A stretch of DNA of 32,327 nucleotides from Eubacteriales Family XIII. Incertae Sedis bacterium (GCA_031290135.1 JAITOE010000217.1:1-32327), one strand, 5' to 3'. Shown: positions 7,432 through 15,351, numbered from the stretch's first letter. Numbers and translations are program-made. The notes: generated by a model not told the origin, from the letters alone.

Positions 7432-9444
7432 TCACCACAGGCGGAAATCGCGAAGTTCTATCTCGAATTTTTTAATCTGCCGGTACAACGTGCGCTTCGG
7501 CGTGCGGAGGAGCAGCGCCGCCTTGGTGACGTTGCCGCGCTCCTTTTTCAGGGCGGCCATAATCAGGCCGGGATCGTTTTCGCGGCCGCGCGGAAGGTCG
7601 GGCTCGCCCCGGCTTCCCCATATTTTTTGAAGCGGCAGGGCCGGGATTTCGATGCCCAGTTCTTTTTCCGTGATGCAATCCCCCGTCGCCAGGTTCAGGG
7701 CGCGTTCTATGATGTTTTCAAGCTCGCGGATGTTGCCGGGCCATTCGTAACACATCAGGCGGTGCAAGGCGCTTTCGGAAATGCCTTTCATGTCCAAAGA
7801 CATCCGGGCGCTGTATTCGGAAATAAAGTGGTCAATCAGGAGCGGGACGTCCGACATGTGCCGACGCAGGGGCGGGAGGGAGAACGTCAGCACGTTCAGC
7901 CGGTAGTACAGATCCCTGCGAAACCGGTTTTCTTCGATGCGCGACGCCAGATCGACGTTGGTCGCCGCGATGATGCGCACGTCCACGGGGATGGAGGCGG
8001 TTCCGCCGATGCGGATGATATGCTTCGTCTGCAGGACGCGGAGCAGGGTCGCCTGGATCTCAATGGACATGTCGCCTATTTCATCGAGGAAGATCGTGCC
8101 GCCCTCCGCCAGCTCGAACTTGCCGGGGCAGCCATTTTTGCTGGCGCCCGTGAAAGAACCGCTTTCGTAACCGAAGAGCTCGCTTTCCACAAGCCCCTTG
8201 GGGAGCGAACCGCAGTTGATGGGGATAAACGGGCCGGAAGCGCGCCAGCTGGCGTTGTGGATCGCCTGCGCAAGAAGGTCTTTGCCCGTCCCGCTTTCCC
8301 CCAGTATCAGCACGTTGGAATTGCTTCGGGCGGTGATCTGCCCCAGGGCTTTCACCTCCGCAAGGGCAGGCGACGCGCCGATGATGTCGTCAAAATTGTA
8401 TTTTGCCGTGAAGCCGCTGATCCGCGTCGCCATTTTGTTCAGATTGTGCTGTTCCTCCATAACCAGCACCGTGGAACGCTTTTCGCCCTGTTCGTTCCGG
8501 ATGACGGAGGCGGACACGGACAGGTTCAGCTTTGCGCCGGCGGCGTTCATCACGGAAAATTCGAGCCGCGAGATGTTCTCTGAAAGATCCAGGAGATCGG
8601 CGGGGCCGGCATTCAAATCCAAGACATCCGCCATATTATGCCCCCGGATATCGTCATAGGGAAGCTTGAGGATCAGCGCCGCGCGCTTGTTGCACTGGGT
8701 GACGACGCCCATGTTGTCAAACATGACAATGCCGGAAGAGATGGATTCCAGCGTACTGCTCAGCTGGTGGTTGATGATGAACATTTTTTCGTAAGCTTCG
8801 CGCATCTTCATTTCTTTTTCGATGCCGTCCGCCGCCGCGCAGACCATGGCGAGCGTGTGCTGCGTGGTCGTGTCGCCGGGCCCGATCACGTCAAGGCAGG
8901 CGATGACGGCGCCGTCTTTGTTGCGGATGGGCGCCGCCGAACACACATAGTTGTGGTGCGGCTGGATATAATGCTCGTAACCCCAGATCTGCACCGGCTC
9001 GCCGATGGCGATGCAGGTTCCGATTCCGCAGGTTCCGGCGTAGCGCTCGCTTCTGTTGCAGCCGACGGTAAGGGAGCTTTTCTGCGCCCGCGCCTCTATT
9101 TGCCCCTCCACGCCGATCAGGTCGATCACGTATCCGTCGCTGTCCGTCAGCGCGATGATAAAATTTGAATCCTTGACGAAATGATACAGGTTTTGCGTGT
9201 AAGAGTGGGCGACGGAAAGCAAGGACTTGTTTTGCGCCGTGATTTGCGCAAGCTCCGGCTGCGAGAGGATCTTGTCCTTTACTTCTAAGGGGGATATCTT
9301 ATGGCGTTTCGCGCGCCGCCAGGATTCGAAGATGACCGGGCGGATCCCGTCCGGCGGCGCGTCCGGCATGGACGCGTCATTTTCGATGTAGCGCCGCCAA
9401 AGACGGGCTATGGCGTTTTGGTATTCGTCGTTGTTCGGCGTCAT
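7432..9444 (-). CDS. Sigma-54-dependent activator, AcoR/DhaR-type
   Basis: A 670-aa enhancer-binding protein that uses ATP hydrolysis to open sigma-54 promoters. Domains in order: N-terminal helical and GAF-like sensor (about 75-215), PAS-like domain (about 228-335), AAA+ domain (about 352-590) and a Fis-type HTH (626-665). Walker A is GESGTGKD (382-389). The sigma-54-contacting loop reads GSFTGA (429-434), a Ser variant of GAFTGA. Walker B is IFLDEI (451-456). The frame is open to 9621, but that extension runs through the palindromic operator region, so I chose ATG 9444, which has AAGGAG at seven bases and an extended -10 promoter upstream. It diverges from the M24 operon, whose -24/-12 promoter it presumably activates. 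It may be co-transcribed with the ABC genes below it. Confidence 0.92.
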   Translation of the reverse strand: MTPNNDEYQNAIARLWRRYIENDASMPDAPPDGIRPVIFESWRRAKRHKISPLEVKDKILSQPELAQITAQNKSLLSVAHSYTQNLYHFVKDSNFIIALTDSDGYVIDLIGVEGQIEARAQKSSLTVGCNRSERYAGTCGIGTCIAIGEPVQIWGYEHYIQPHHNYVCSAAPIRNKDGAVIACLDVIGPGDTTTQHTLAMVCAAADGIEKEMKMREAYEKMFIINHQLSSTLESISSGIVMFDNMGVVTQCNKRAALILKLPYDDIRGHNMADVLDLNAGPADLLDLSENISRLEFSVMNAAGAKLNLSVSASVIRNEQGEKRSTVLVMEEQHNLNKMATRISGFTAKYNFDDIIGASPALAEVKALGQITARSNSNVLILGESGTGKDLLAQAIHNASWRASGPFIPINCGSLPKGLVESELFGYESGSFTGASKNGCPGKFELAEGGTIFLDEIGDMSIEIQATLLRVLQTKHIIRIGGTASIPVDVRIIAATNVDLASRIEENRFRRDLYYRLNVLTFSLPPLRRHMSDVPLLIDHFISEYSARMSLDMKGISESALHRLMCYEWPGNIRELENIIERALNLATGDCITEKELGIEIPALPLQKIWGSRGEPDLPRGRENDPGLIMAALKKERGNVTKAALLLRTPKRTLYRQIKKFEIELRDFRLW

Positions 9445-9465
9445 GGCATGGCTCCTTCTGCTTCT

Positions 9466-9494
9466 ACTATAGCACAGGGCAAGGCGTAAAACAA
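9466..9494 (-). promoter_or_regulatory. Sigma-70-type promoter for the first activator gene
   Basis: On the minus strand, TTGTTT (9489-9494), 17 bp, TATAGT (9466-9471), with TG one base before the -10 (extended -10). It lies just upstream of the AAGGAG ribosome binding site of the activator. Confidence 0.6.
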
Positions 9495-9509
9495 GCCGTT
9501 TAAAAACAA

Positions 9510-9564
9510 TGGCACACTTGGCACACTGTGTCACCCATAAGTGCCATTTGGCACAGGTTGGCAC
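9510..9564. promoter_or_regulatory. Upstream activating sequence cluster, TGGCACA half-sites
   Basis: Six half-sites in 55 bp: TGGCAC(A) at 9510, 9519, 9549 and 9559, and inverted TGTGTCA at 9527 and GTGCCA at 9541. Two palindromes result: TGGCACA-C-TGTGTCA (9519-9533) and GTGCCA-TT-TGGCAC (9541-9554). The cluster lies about 155-210 bp upstream of the -24/-12 promoter at 9720, the usual distance for a sigma-54 enhancer. I infer that the diverging AcoR-like protein binds here. Confidence 0.6.
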
Positions 9565-9718
9565 TTGGTTTTGAACATCGCGCGGGCGCCGCCGCATTGT
9601 GTTTTTCGTTATTTTTTTCAAAAACGGGGAATTTACAGCGTCAGAAGCCCCAATACCCCGTAGTCTTGTTGCGGGGCAGTTTATTTTATTCAGGACAACC
9701 CGCCGAAACAGAAGGGAA

Positions 9719-9735
9719 TTGGCACAGTCCTTGCT
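9719..9735 (+). promoter_or_regulatory. Sigma-54 (-24/-12) promoter of the M24/dehydrogenase/bicupin operon
   Basis: TTGGCACAGTCCTTGCT: GG at 9721-9722 and GC at 9733-9734 with exactly ten bases between, and the full consensus blocks TGGCAC and TTGC. The start codon of the first gene is about 92 bp downstream. Transcription would begin near 9745. Confidence 0.85.
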
Positions 9736-9826
9736 TTAAATATACCGGTAAAAGTTTTTTCGGGGAAACGTACCGCCCGATTGCTTATGGAAACGAAAGC
9801 GTTTGCGTCAAAAGAGGAGGAAAACA

Positions 9827-11062
9827 ATGCCAAGGTCAGGGATGAACGGAGTGGATTTTGAATCGAATGTCAACTTTTATCGTCTGAGAAGCGACAGGCT
9901 GGCAAGAGCCAAGGCAAGCATGAAGAATTACGGCTTGAATGCGGTGATCTGTTATGATTTCGACAATATCCGCTACATCACGGGTACGCATATCGGCGAG
10001 TGGAACCGCAACAAAATGAACCGCTACTGCCTTTTGATCGAGGGGGTTGAGCAGCCGTACCTGTTTGATTCCGCCGCGCCCTCCAAACGCAAACGGGTGG
10101 ACTGGTTGGACGCGGACCATATCATGCCGGCCGTGGGATCCATGCGGGGCGCCATCCCCGAAGAAGCGGGCATGGTGCAGAAGGTGGCGGAGCAGATCAC
10201 GGGCTACCTGAAAGAATACGGCGTCACCGGGAAAGTCGGGATGGACATTATTGACAGTCCGCTCATCCGCGCGCTGGAAAACGAAAAAGTGGACATCGTG
10301 GACGGCCAGCAGGCCATGCTGGACGCGCGGATCATTAAAACGGATGATGAAATCCAGTTGCTGAAACAGTCGGCGGCCATGGTGGACGGGGCGTATTACG
10401 ATCTGGCAAAGGCGCTCCGGCCCGGCATTCTGGAAAATGAGCTGGTGGCCATCGCGAATTTCAAACTGTATAACTGGGGCTCCGAGCTTGTGGAGTTCGT
10501 CAACAGCATCTCCGGCGAGCGCGGGAACCCGCATTGCCATACGTTTTCAAACCGCATGGTGCGTCCCGGCGAGCTGATTTATTTTGACATCGGCAACACC
10601 TACAACGGCTACAAGACCTGCTATTACAGGACATTCTCCTGCGGCGTGCCGAACGCGGCGCAGCGGGCGGCGTATGAGAAAGCGTCCAAATGGATCAAGG
10701 ATTCCATCTCCCAGATCAAGGCCGGGAACACTTCCGCGGACGTAGCGAAGATGTGGCCTGCCGCCACGGACCTGGGATTCAAAAATGAAGAAGAGGCTTT
10801 CTTGCTGCAATTTGCCCATGGCATCGGCCTTGGGCTCTGGGAGAAGCCGATCATTTCAAGGCTGTTCTCCTTGGAGAACCCGTTCGAACTCAAAGAGGGG
10901 ATGGTTTTCGCCATCGAAACCTGGTGCCCGGCGGAGGATGGCTCCGGCAGCGCGCGCATCGAGGAAGAAGTCGTCGTGCGCAAAGGCGGCTGCGAGATCA
11001 TCACCAAGTTCCCTTCGGATGAAATCACGTCCTGCGGCCTGCCAGGCTGCCAGTTCTTGTAA
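9827..11062 (+). CDS. M24-family (creatinase/aminopeptidase P fold) protein, DddP-like branch
   Basis: A 411-aa two-domain M24 protein: N-terminal creatinase-like domain (about 15-160) and C-terminal pita-bread domain (about 170-405). In the family the metal ligands are two Asp, one His and two Glu. Here D254 (FDIGNTYNGYKTC), H331 (FAHGIGLGLWE), E364 (AIETW) and E380 or a neighbour (RIEEEV) are present, but the second Asp is C265 (KTCYYRTF). Stretches such as NIRYITGT and ITKFPSDE recall the DMSP lyase DddP as I remember it, rather than proline peptidases. Substrate unknown; it may be a lyase or hydrolase on a small molecule, possibly with altered or no metal. ATG 9827 is preceded by AGAGGAGG at six bases. 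First gene of a sigma-54 operon. Confidence 0.82.
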   Translation: MPRSGMNGVDFESNVNFYRLRSDRLARAKASMKNYGLNAVICYDFDNIRYITGTHIGEWNRNKMNRYCLLIEGVEQPYLFDSAAPSKRKRVDWLDADHIMPAVGSMRGAIPEEAGMVQKVAEQITGYLKEYGVTGKVGMDIIDSPLIRALENEKVDIVDGQQAMLDARIIKTDDEIQLLKQSAAMVDGAYYDLAKALRPGILENELVAIANFKLYNWGSELVEFVNSISGERGNPHCHTFSNRMVRPGELIYFDIGNTYNGYKTCYYRTFSCGVPNAAQRAAYEKASKWIKDSISQIKAGNTSADVAKMWPAATDLGFKNEEEAFLLQFAHGIGLGLWEKPIISRLFSLENPFELKEGMVFAIETWCPAEDGSGSARIEEEVVVRKGGCEIITKFPSDEITSCGLPGCQFL

Positions 11063-11077
11063 TATCCCGTTTATCGC

Positions 11078-11110
11078 CCGCCGCCCGCAAAGACACAGGC
11101 GGCGGTTTTT
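11078..11110 (+). terminator. Intercistronic terminator or attenuator
   Basis: CCGCCGCC (11078-11085) pairs perfectly with GGCGGCGG (11098-11105), followed by five T. It lies between the M24 gene and the dehydrogenase gene of the same operon, so it may set a high M24-to-dehydrogenase ratio by partial termination. Confidence 0.65.
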
Positions 11111-11147
11111 GTTGCGGTTTTGTCACGCTGTGCGAAGGAGGAAAAAC

Positions 11148-12029
11148 ATGGCAAAAGTTGGTTGGATCGGATTGGGAAACATGGGAAGCCCTATGAGCGG
11201 AAACCTGATTAAGGCGGGGCATGAAGTCACCATCTGGAACAGGACGAAGGCAAAAGCGGAAGCGGTCCTGGCGGCCGGCGCAAAGTGGGCCGACACGCCG
11301 GAGGCGGTGGCTGAAAGCAGCGACTTCATCTTCACGATGGTTTCGGACGGCCCGGCTCTGCATGCGGTCATTCTGGACGGCAACGGCGTGGCCGATGGAT
11401 TGGCCGCCGGAAAGATCGTCATCGACATGAGCACGGTTTCGCCCGCCGAATCCGTAAAGGCAAGCAAGGCGGTGGAAGCCAAAGGCTGCAAGTTCCTGCG
11501 CGCGCCGGTGACGGGCAGCACGGTTCTGGCGCAGAACGCGACCCTCGGCATCCTCGCGTCCGGCGACAGGGCGTCCTATGACAAGGCATTGCCTTTGTTT
11601 GAAGCCATGGGGAAAAATCAGTTTTACGTGGGCGCGAACGAAGAAGCGCGCGTCTTGAAGCTTTCCCTGAACATGATGATCGGCACGTCCATGCAGATGC
11701 TGGCGGAAGCCGTCACCCTTGCCGAAAAGGCAGGCTTGGACGTGGCGCAGGTATGCGATGTGATCGCAGGGAGCGCGGTGGGCTCCCCGGTCGTTGGCTA
11801 CAAAGTGGCGCTGGTGTCCGCAGGCCAGTACAACCCGGCTTTCTCCGTAAAGCTCATGATGAAAGATTTCGATCTGGCGTTCGACGCCGCCAAGCAATAT
11901 GGCGTGCCGCTCCCCATCACGGCCGTGACGAGGCAGGCGCTGCAGTCGGCGGCCGCCACCGGACGGGGCGACAAGGATTTCTCGGTGCTGGTGCAGGTGC
12001 TGGAAGAGCAGGCGAACATCAAACGCTAA
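11148..12029 (+). CDS. NAD(P)-dependent beta-hydroxyacid dehydrogenase (HIBADH/GLYR family)
   Basis: A 293-aa member of the 3-hydroxyisobutyrate/6-phosphogluconate dehydrogenase superfamily. The N-terminal Rossmann motif is GLGNMG (8-13), the substrate-site block is APVTGS (119-124), and the catalytic Lys with its Asn is K171-x3-N175 (KLSLNMM). APVTGS and LNMMIG are closer to glyoxylate/succinic-semialdehyde reductases (GLYR1-like) than to classical 3-hydroxyisobutyrate dehydrogenase, so an aldehyde-acid reduction or the reverse oxidation is likely. It uses ATG 11148 with AAGGAGG at six to seven bases. It is the second gene of the sigma-54 operon, separated from the M24 gene by a terminator-like hairpin. 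It presumably processes the product of the M24 or bicupin step; the actual substrate is unknown. Confidence 0.88.
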   Translation: MAKVGWIGLGNMGSPMSGNLIKAGHEVTIWNRTKAKAEAVLAAGAKWADTPEAVAESSDFIFTMVSDGPALHAVILDGNGVADGLAAGKIVIDMSTVSPAESVKASKAVEAKGCKFLRAPVTGSTVLAQNATLGILASGDRASYDKALPLFEAMGKNQFYVGANEEARVLKLSLNMMIGTSMQMLAEAVTLAEKAGLDVAQVCDVIAGSAVGSPVVGYKVALVSAGQYNPAFSVKLMMKDFDLAFDAAKQYGVPLPITAVTRQALQSAAATGRGDKDFSVLVQVLEEQANIKR

Positions 12030-12073
12030 GGAAGCCGCGCAAAATTATCATGGCATTTGCGCAGCATGGATGG

Positions 12074-12079
12074 TATACT
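12074..12079 (+). promoter_or_regulatory. Possible extended -10 element before the bicupin gene
   Basis: TGG-TATACT (TATACT at 12074-12079) is an extended -10 with no convincing -35 hexamer. It could give the bicupin gene its own weak promoter inside the 100-bp gap after the dehydrogenase gene. Confidence 0.3.
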
Positions 12080-12129
12080 TATAGGGAAAATCATTTAATA
12101 TTTTATGGTGAATTGAGGAGGAATACAAA

Positions 12130-12849
12130 ATGGCAAAAGCTTATGTAAAAAATTATTATGATCTGTCGCCCGCCGCGCCGCTCAGGCACCTCGCGGCACA
12201 CGCCTTCGCGTTTGGCGTGCCGGCGACGATGGATTCTGATACCTACGGCTTCTTCTCCATCTGCGAAATCAGATTCGGGGGCGCTGCCATCCTCGACAAC
12301 CACAAGGACGCGGATCATTGCTATTTCATCCTGTCCGGCAAAGGATACTCGTTCATTAAAGGCAAACGCTATGAATATCAGGTGGGCGACGTGATGTGGA
12401 TTCCGGGCAACAGCGACCACGAAATGTATCCCATCGGCGTGCAGACCCTTAAATTCTTGGTCACGCTGACCCCGAAAGAGTTCAACCAGACCGAGCCGTT
12501 CATCCGGAACATCAACGAGATCTCGCCGGCTACGGCGGCGGGGTACAACAAGGCGAACATCTTCTCCATCTCGACCCCGAAAAACGGCGGCAGCAATACC
12601 ATCGAATTCCATGTCGTCGAAATCTTGCCGGATGGCTCCGTCGTAGGCGAAGCGGTCAAGGAATCCGATCAGATGACCTATGTCATTTCAGGCAAAGGTT
12701 ACGCCGTCGTGGACGGCGAAAAGCTGCCGCTCAAAGCGGAGGACGGGCTTTATGTCCCCAAGGGCGCCAAGTACGAGCTGCATCCCGAAGGCGGCCAGGT
12801 ACTCCGCGTAGCGCAGACCTTCGGGCCGGCCAGGCTTTCCTCGCGGTAA
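12130..12849 (+). CDS. Bicupin protein
   Basis: A 239-aa protein with two cupin domains: about 40-112 and about 155-230. The first keeps possible metal ligands H58, H63 and H97 (NHKDADHCYFILSG and GDVMWIPGNSDH), although the canonical Glu of motif 1 is not in its usual place. The second (SDQMTYVISGKG, YVPKGAKYEL) has no His in the metal positions and is probably structural. Bicupins include ureidoglycine aminohydrolase, dioxygenases and isomerases, and cupins also occur as DMSP lyases; nothing here decides between these. GAGGAGG lies about eight bases before ATG 12130. It is the last gene of the sigma-54 operon and ends in a strong bidirectional terminator. Confidence 0.85.
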   Translation: MAKAYVKNYYDLSPAAPLRHLAAHAFAFGVPATMDSDTYGFFSICEIRFGGAAILDNHKDADHCYFILSGKGYSFIKGKRYEYQVGDVMWIPGNSDHEMYPIGVQTLKFLVTLTPKEFNQTEPFIRNINEISPATAAGYNKANIFSISTPKNGGSNTIEFHVVEILPDGSVVGEAVKESDQMTYVISGKGYAVVDGEKLPLKAEDGLYVPKGAKYELHPEGGQVLRVAQTFGPARLSSR

Positions 12850-12904
12850 ACGAGCTTGTTACAAACGGTAGGTACGCCCTGCGTTGCGGCGAAGATCCTA
12901 TATA

Positions 12905-12920
12905 TCTAAGATTCACAATA
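12905..12920 (+). repeat. Degenerate copy of the 18-bp dispersed motif
   Basis: TCTAAGATTCACAATA matches the core of the minus-strand form ACCTAAGATTCATAACAG with a few changes. It sits directly before the terminator stem between the convergent bicupin and activator genes. Confidence 0.45.
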
Positions 12921-12950
12921 CAACAAAAGCGGCTTCGGCCGCTTTTGTTG
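12921..12950. terminator. Bidirectional intrinsic terminator with UUCG loop
   Basis: CAACAAAAGCGGC (12921-12933), loop TTCG, and the exact complement (12938-12950): 13 perfect pairs capped by a UUCG tetraloop. The A-rich and T-rich arms make it usable from both sides, for the bicupin gene on the plus strand and the activator gene on the minus strand. Confidence 0.88.
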
Positions 12951-12954
12951 CGTT

Positions 12955-15015
12955 TCATCGATAATCCGAATAATCGATGTTGAATTTTTCCATTTTGCGA
13001 TAGAGGGTGCGGCGGCTGATTCCCAGCAGATCAGCTGATTTTTTGACGTTTCCGCCGGTCTTTTCCAAGCTGGACAGGATCATGCTGTAGCCGCTTGTGC
13101 GCAGGTTCAGCTGCGGCGGGTCGCCCTCCCAGCCCTTCGCGTCCGCGCCCGCAGCTGCCCGCCCGCCGCGCTGTCCGTCCGGCGTCCGGATGCCGTATGC
13201 GGCGTCCCGCGCGTTTTCGGAGACTTGAAGCGGCAAATGCGCCGCGCGGATCGTGGAACCGTCTGCGATGTTCATGGCGCGCTCGATGGCATTTTCCAGT
13301 TCGCGGACATTCCCAGGCCAGGGATAGGCGCGGAGCAGGCCGTACACCTCCGGATCGAAAGACAGGCGCGGTCCTTTGGAGCCGGGAGGCGGCTGAAGGA
13401 AATGATCCGCAAGCTCGCAGACGTCGTCGTCCCGGTCGCGCAACGGCGGGACGTTGATGATCAGCACGTTCAGACGGTAATAGAGATCCTCGCGGAAGCT
13501 TTTGTTTTCCACGGAATCGCGGAGGTTCCTGTGCGTGGCGGCGATGATGCGCACGTTGATCTTTTTGGAGTATTTCGCGCCGATGCGCACGATTTCCCGC
13601 GTCTGGATCACGCGGAGAAGGGATGCCTGCACGTCTAAGGGCATGTCGCCGATTTCATCCAAAAATAGGGTTCCGCCGTCGGCCAGTTCGAATTTCCCCG
13701 GATTCCCGTCCTTGTTGGCGCCGGTAAAGGCGCCGCCTTCGTAGCCGAACAGTTCGCTCTCGATCAATCCTTTCGGAAGGGCGCCGCAGTTTATCGCCAC
13801 GAATGGGCCGCCTGCGTAGTTGCTGCTGTTATGGATGGCCTGCGCTACCAACTCTTTTCCCGCGCCGCTATCCCCCAGAATCAGAATGTTCGAAGAGCTT
13901 TTCGCGGCGTGGCGGCTGAATTCGATCATTTGCCGGAGCGCCGTGGAATTCCCCAGGATGCTGTCGAAGGTAAAGAATGCCTTGAAACCGCCCACCTTGT
14001 TCACCAAGCTGTGGATTTGTTTGGATTCCTCGAAACGCACGACGATGTTTTTCCGGTCCGCTTCCGAAAAATTCACGGACATGGTAAGCTTGACGGGAGG
14101 GAGGCCGGAACCCCGCAGGTAGAAATTGGTTTCCCTGTTCAGGACGGGGCGGGTCAGCTGTGAAAAACGGAACGCGGTGCTTTTTGCGTCGTTGATGGTG
14201 AAAAGGTCAAAAAAATCGCTGCCGTCCACACTGTCCGCGGGATGGATCCCCAGCATGCCGCGCGCGATTTTGTTGATTTGGACGATCCGGTCCTCCCCGT
14301 CCAGCATGATGAAACCGGAGGCGAGGGAGTCAATGATGACGTTCCGCTGGGCGCTGATCGATTCTATGGCGGTGTAGGCCGCCCGGATCTTGAGCTCGTT
14401 GGATATGCCGTCCACGGCGCAGAGCACCATGCCGAGGGTGTGGGGATGGACCCGGTCGTGATGGCCGGTCAGGGTGAGGCAGCCGATGAGTTCGCCGCCG
14501 GGGTCGTAAATGGGGCCCGCGCTGCACGTATAGGCTTTGTGGGGGGAAATGTAATGTTCGTCGCTCCAGATCTGGACGGGCCGGCCCAGGACAAGGCACA
14601 GGCCGATGGCGTTGGTCCCGGCAAAGGATTCGCTGCGGTCGGCGCCGACGACGAGGTTGCTGTGGTCCCTGGCGTTGCTTACGATGTCGGCATCGCCCAG
14701 CAGATCCAGTATGACGCCGTCCCGGTCGCTCAGCATCAGATAAAAGCCCGAACCCTTGACGATGGAGTAAAGCCGTTCCATATAGGCGCGCACGGTCTGG
14801 ATCAGGGGCTTGTTGCCTTCTATCCGCCGGTCGATGTCGCCGGCGCTCAGAACGACGGTTTTTGCGTGTACCGGATCCACGCGGTAGCTCCGGGAACGCT
14901 GCCAGGAAGCCAGGATTTCAGGGCGGACCGTGGAGTCGTCGCAGGGTTCAAAGGCGATGAAATGCTCCCAGGTCGCTTTCAGTTCTGCGCGGTATTCTTC
15001 CGTAAAATTATGCAT
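12955..15015 (-). CDS. acoR: Sigma-54-dependent activator of the acetoin/2-oxoacid dehydrogenase operon (AcoR-type)
   Basis: A 686-aa paralogue of the activator at 7432-9444. Order: GAF-like sensor (about 75-210), PAS-like domain (about 222-330), AAA+ (about 345-590) and Fis-type HTH (645-682). Walker A is GDSGAGKE (381-388), the sigma-54 loop is GAFTGA (428-433) and Walker B is LFLDEI (450-455). A low-complexity Gly/Ala stretch (about 600-640) separates AAA+ from the HTH. I chose ATG 15015 because GGGTGAG precedes it by six bases; a GTG five codons earlier (15030) is possible. It diverges from the dehydrogenase operon, which has a perfect -24/-12 promoter, as in known aco systems. An operator-like palindrome (15042-15055) lies 27 bp upstream of its start, so it may also regulate itself. 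Confidence 0.92.
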   Translation of the reverse strand: MHNFTEEYRAELKATWEHFIAFEPCDDSTVRPEILASWQRSRSYRVDPVHAKTVVLSAGDIDRRIEGNKPLIQTVRAYMERLYSIVKGSGFYLMLSDRDGVILDLLGDADIVSNARDHSNLVVGADRSESFAGTNAIGLCLVLGRPVQIWSDEHYISPHKAYTCSAGPIYDPGGELIGCLTLTGHHDRVHPHTLGMVLCAVDGISNELKIRAAYTAIESISAQRNVIIDSLASGFIMLDGEDRIVQINKIARGMLGIHPADSVDGSDFFDLFTINDAKSTAFRFSQLTRPVLNRETNFYLRGSGLPPVKLTMSVNFSEADRKNIVVRFEESKQIHSLVNKVGGFKAFFTFDSILGNSTALRQMIEFSRHAAKSSSNILILGDSGAGKELVAQAIHNSSNYAGGPFVAINCGALPKGLIESELFGYEGGAFTGANKDGNPGKFELADGGTLFLDEIGDMPLDVQASLLRVIQTREIVRIGAKYSKKINVRIIAATHRNLRDSVENKSFREDLYYRLNVLIINVPPLRDRDDDVCELADHFLQPPPGSKGPRLSFDPEVYGLLRAYPWPGNVRELENAIERAMNIADGSTIRAAHLPLQVSENARDAAYGIRTPDGQRGGRAAAGADAKGWEGDPPQLNLRTSGYSMILSSLEKTGGNVKKSADLLGISRRTLYRKMEKFNIDYSDYR

Positions 15016-15041
15016 TGGTTTCTCACCCACCGTTGTCAGCT

Positions 15042-15055
15042 TGTCACATGTGCCA
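15042..15055. promoter_or_regulatory. Operator/UAS-like palindrome upstream of the dehydrogenase operon
   Basis: TGTCACATGTGCCA is a 12-of-14 palindrome made of the same TG(G/T)CACA half-site found at 9510-9564. It is about 210 bp upstream of the -24/-12 promoter, a normal enhancer distance. Further partial half-sites (TACATGTA near 15081, TTGTCACC near 15094) follow. Confidence 0.5.
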
Positions 15056-15261
15056 TTGTTGGCGCCGTGCGATCTTGTGCTACATGTATCGTTTTGTCAC
15101 CACTCATTATAATGCAAATTACCGGAACAGGGAAGCGTTTTTTTGTTTTTCGCGGTTTTTTTATCAGCAGGAAAAACAGAACGGCGGAATCGCGGGCTTT
15201 TTCGTCCGCTTCAGGGGATCCGGCGCACCGGCGGGGATTGTTTTTAAGGGTTTCGTCATTT

Positions 15262-15279
15262 TTGGCACATTGTTTGCTT
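15262..15279 (+). promoter_or_regulatory. Sigma-54 (-24/-12) promoter of the dehydrogenase operon
   Basis: TTGGCACATTGTTTGCTT: GG at 15264-15265 and GC at 15276-15277 with ten bases between, and both consensus blocks TGGCAC and TTGC complete. The first start codon is 75 bp after the GC. Confidence 0.88.
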
Positions 15280-15292
15280 ATAAAAAATACAT

Positions 15293-15310
15293 ACCTAAGA
15301 TTCATAACAG
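15293..15310 (-). repeat. 18-bp dispersed motif, copy 2
   Basis: On the minus strand this reads CTGTTATGAATCTTAGGT, identical to 6347-6364 and 18244-18261. It lies in the 5' leader of the dehydrogenase operon, just after the expected sigma-54 transcription start (about 15288) and 41 bp before the first ATG. Confidence 0.8.
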
Positions 15311-15351
15311 TAACCTTACAGGGCAACGGAACGAGCATAAAAGGAGTCGCC

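Noticed and set aside
6550-8583. Long plus-strand open frame opposite the permease and activator genes
   Set aside because: Low-complexity Arg/Gly/Gln composition typical of the antisense of GC-rich genes. The minus-strand genes have full family motifs.
12049-12064. GG-N10-GC spacing upstream of the bicupin gene
   Set aside because: The -12 block reads CAGC instead of TTGC, so it fails the sigma-54 consensus; the bicupin is better explained as part of the upstream operon.
14242-15351. Upstream in-frame extension of the E1-alpha gene
   Set aside because: It runs through the activator gene in antisense and through the sigma-54 promoter; E1-alpha homology begins at 15352 with a good ribosome binding site.
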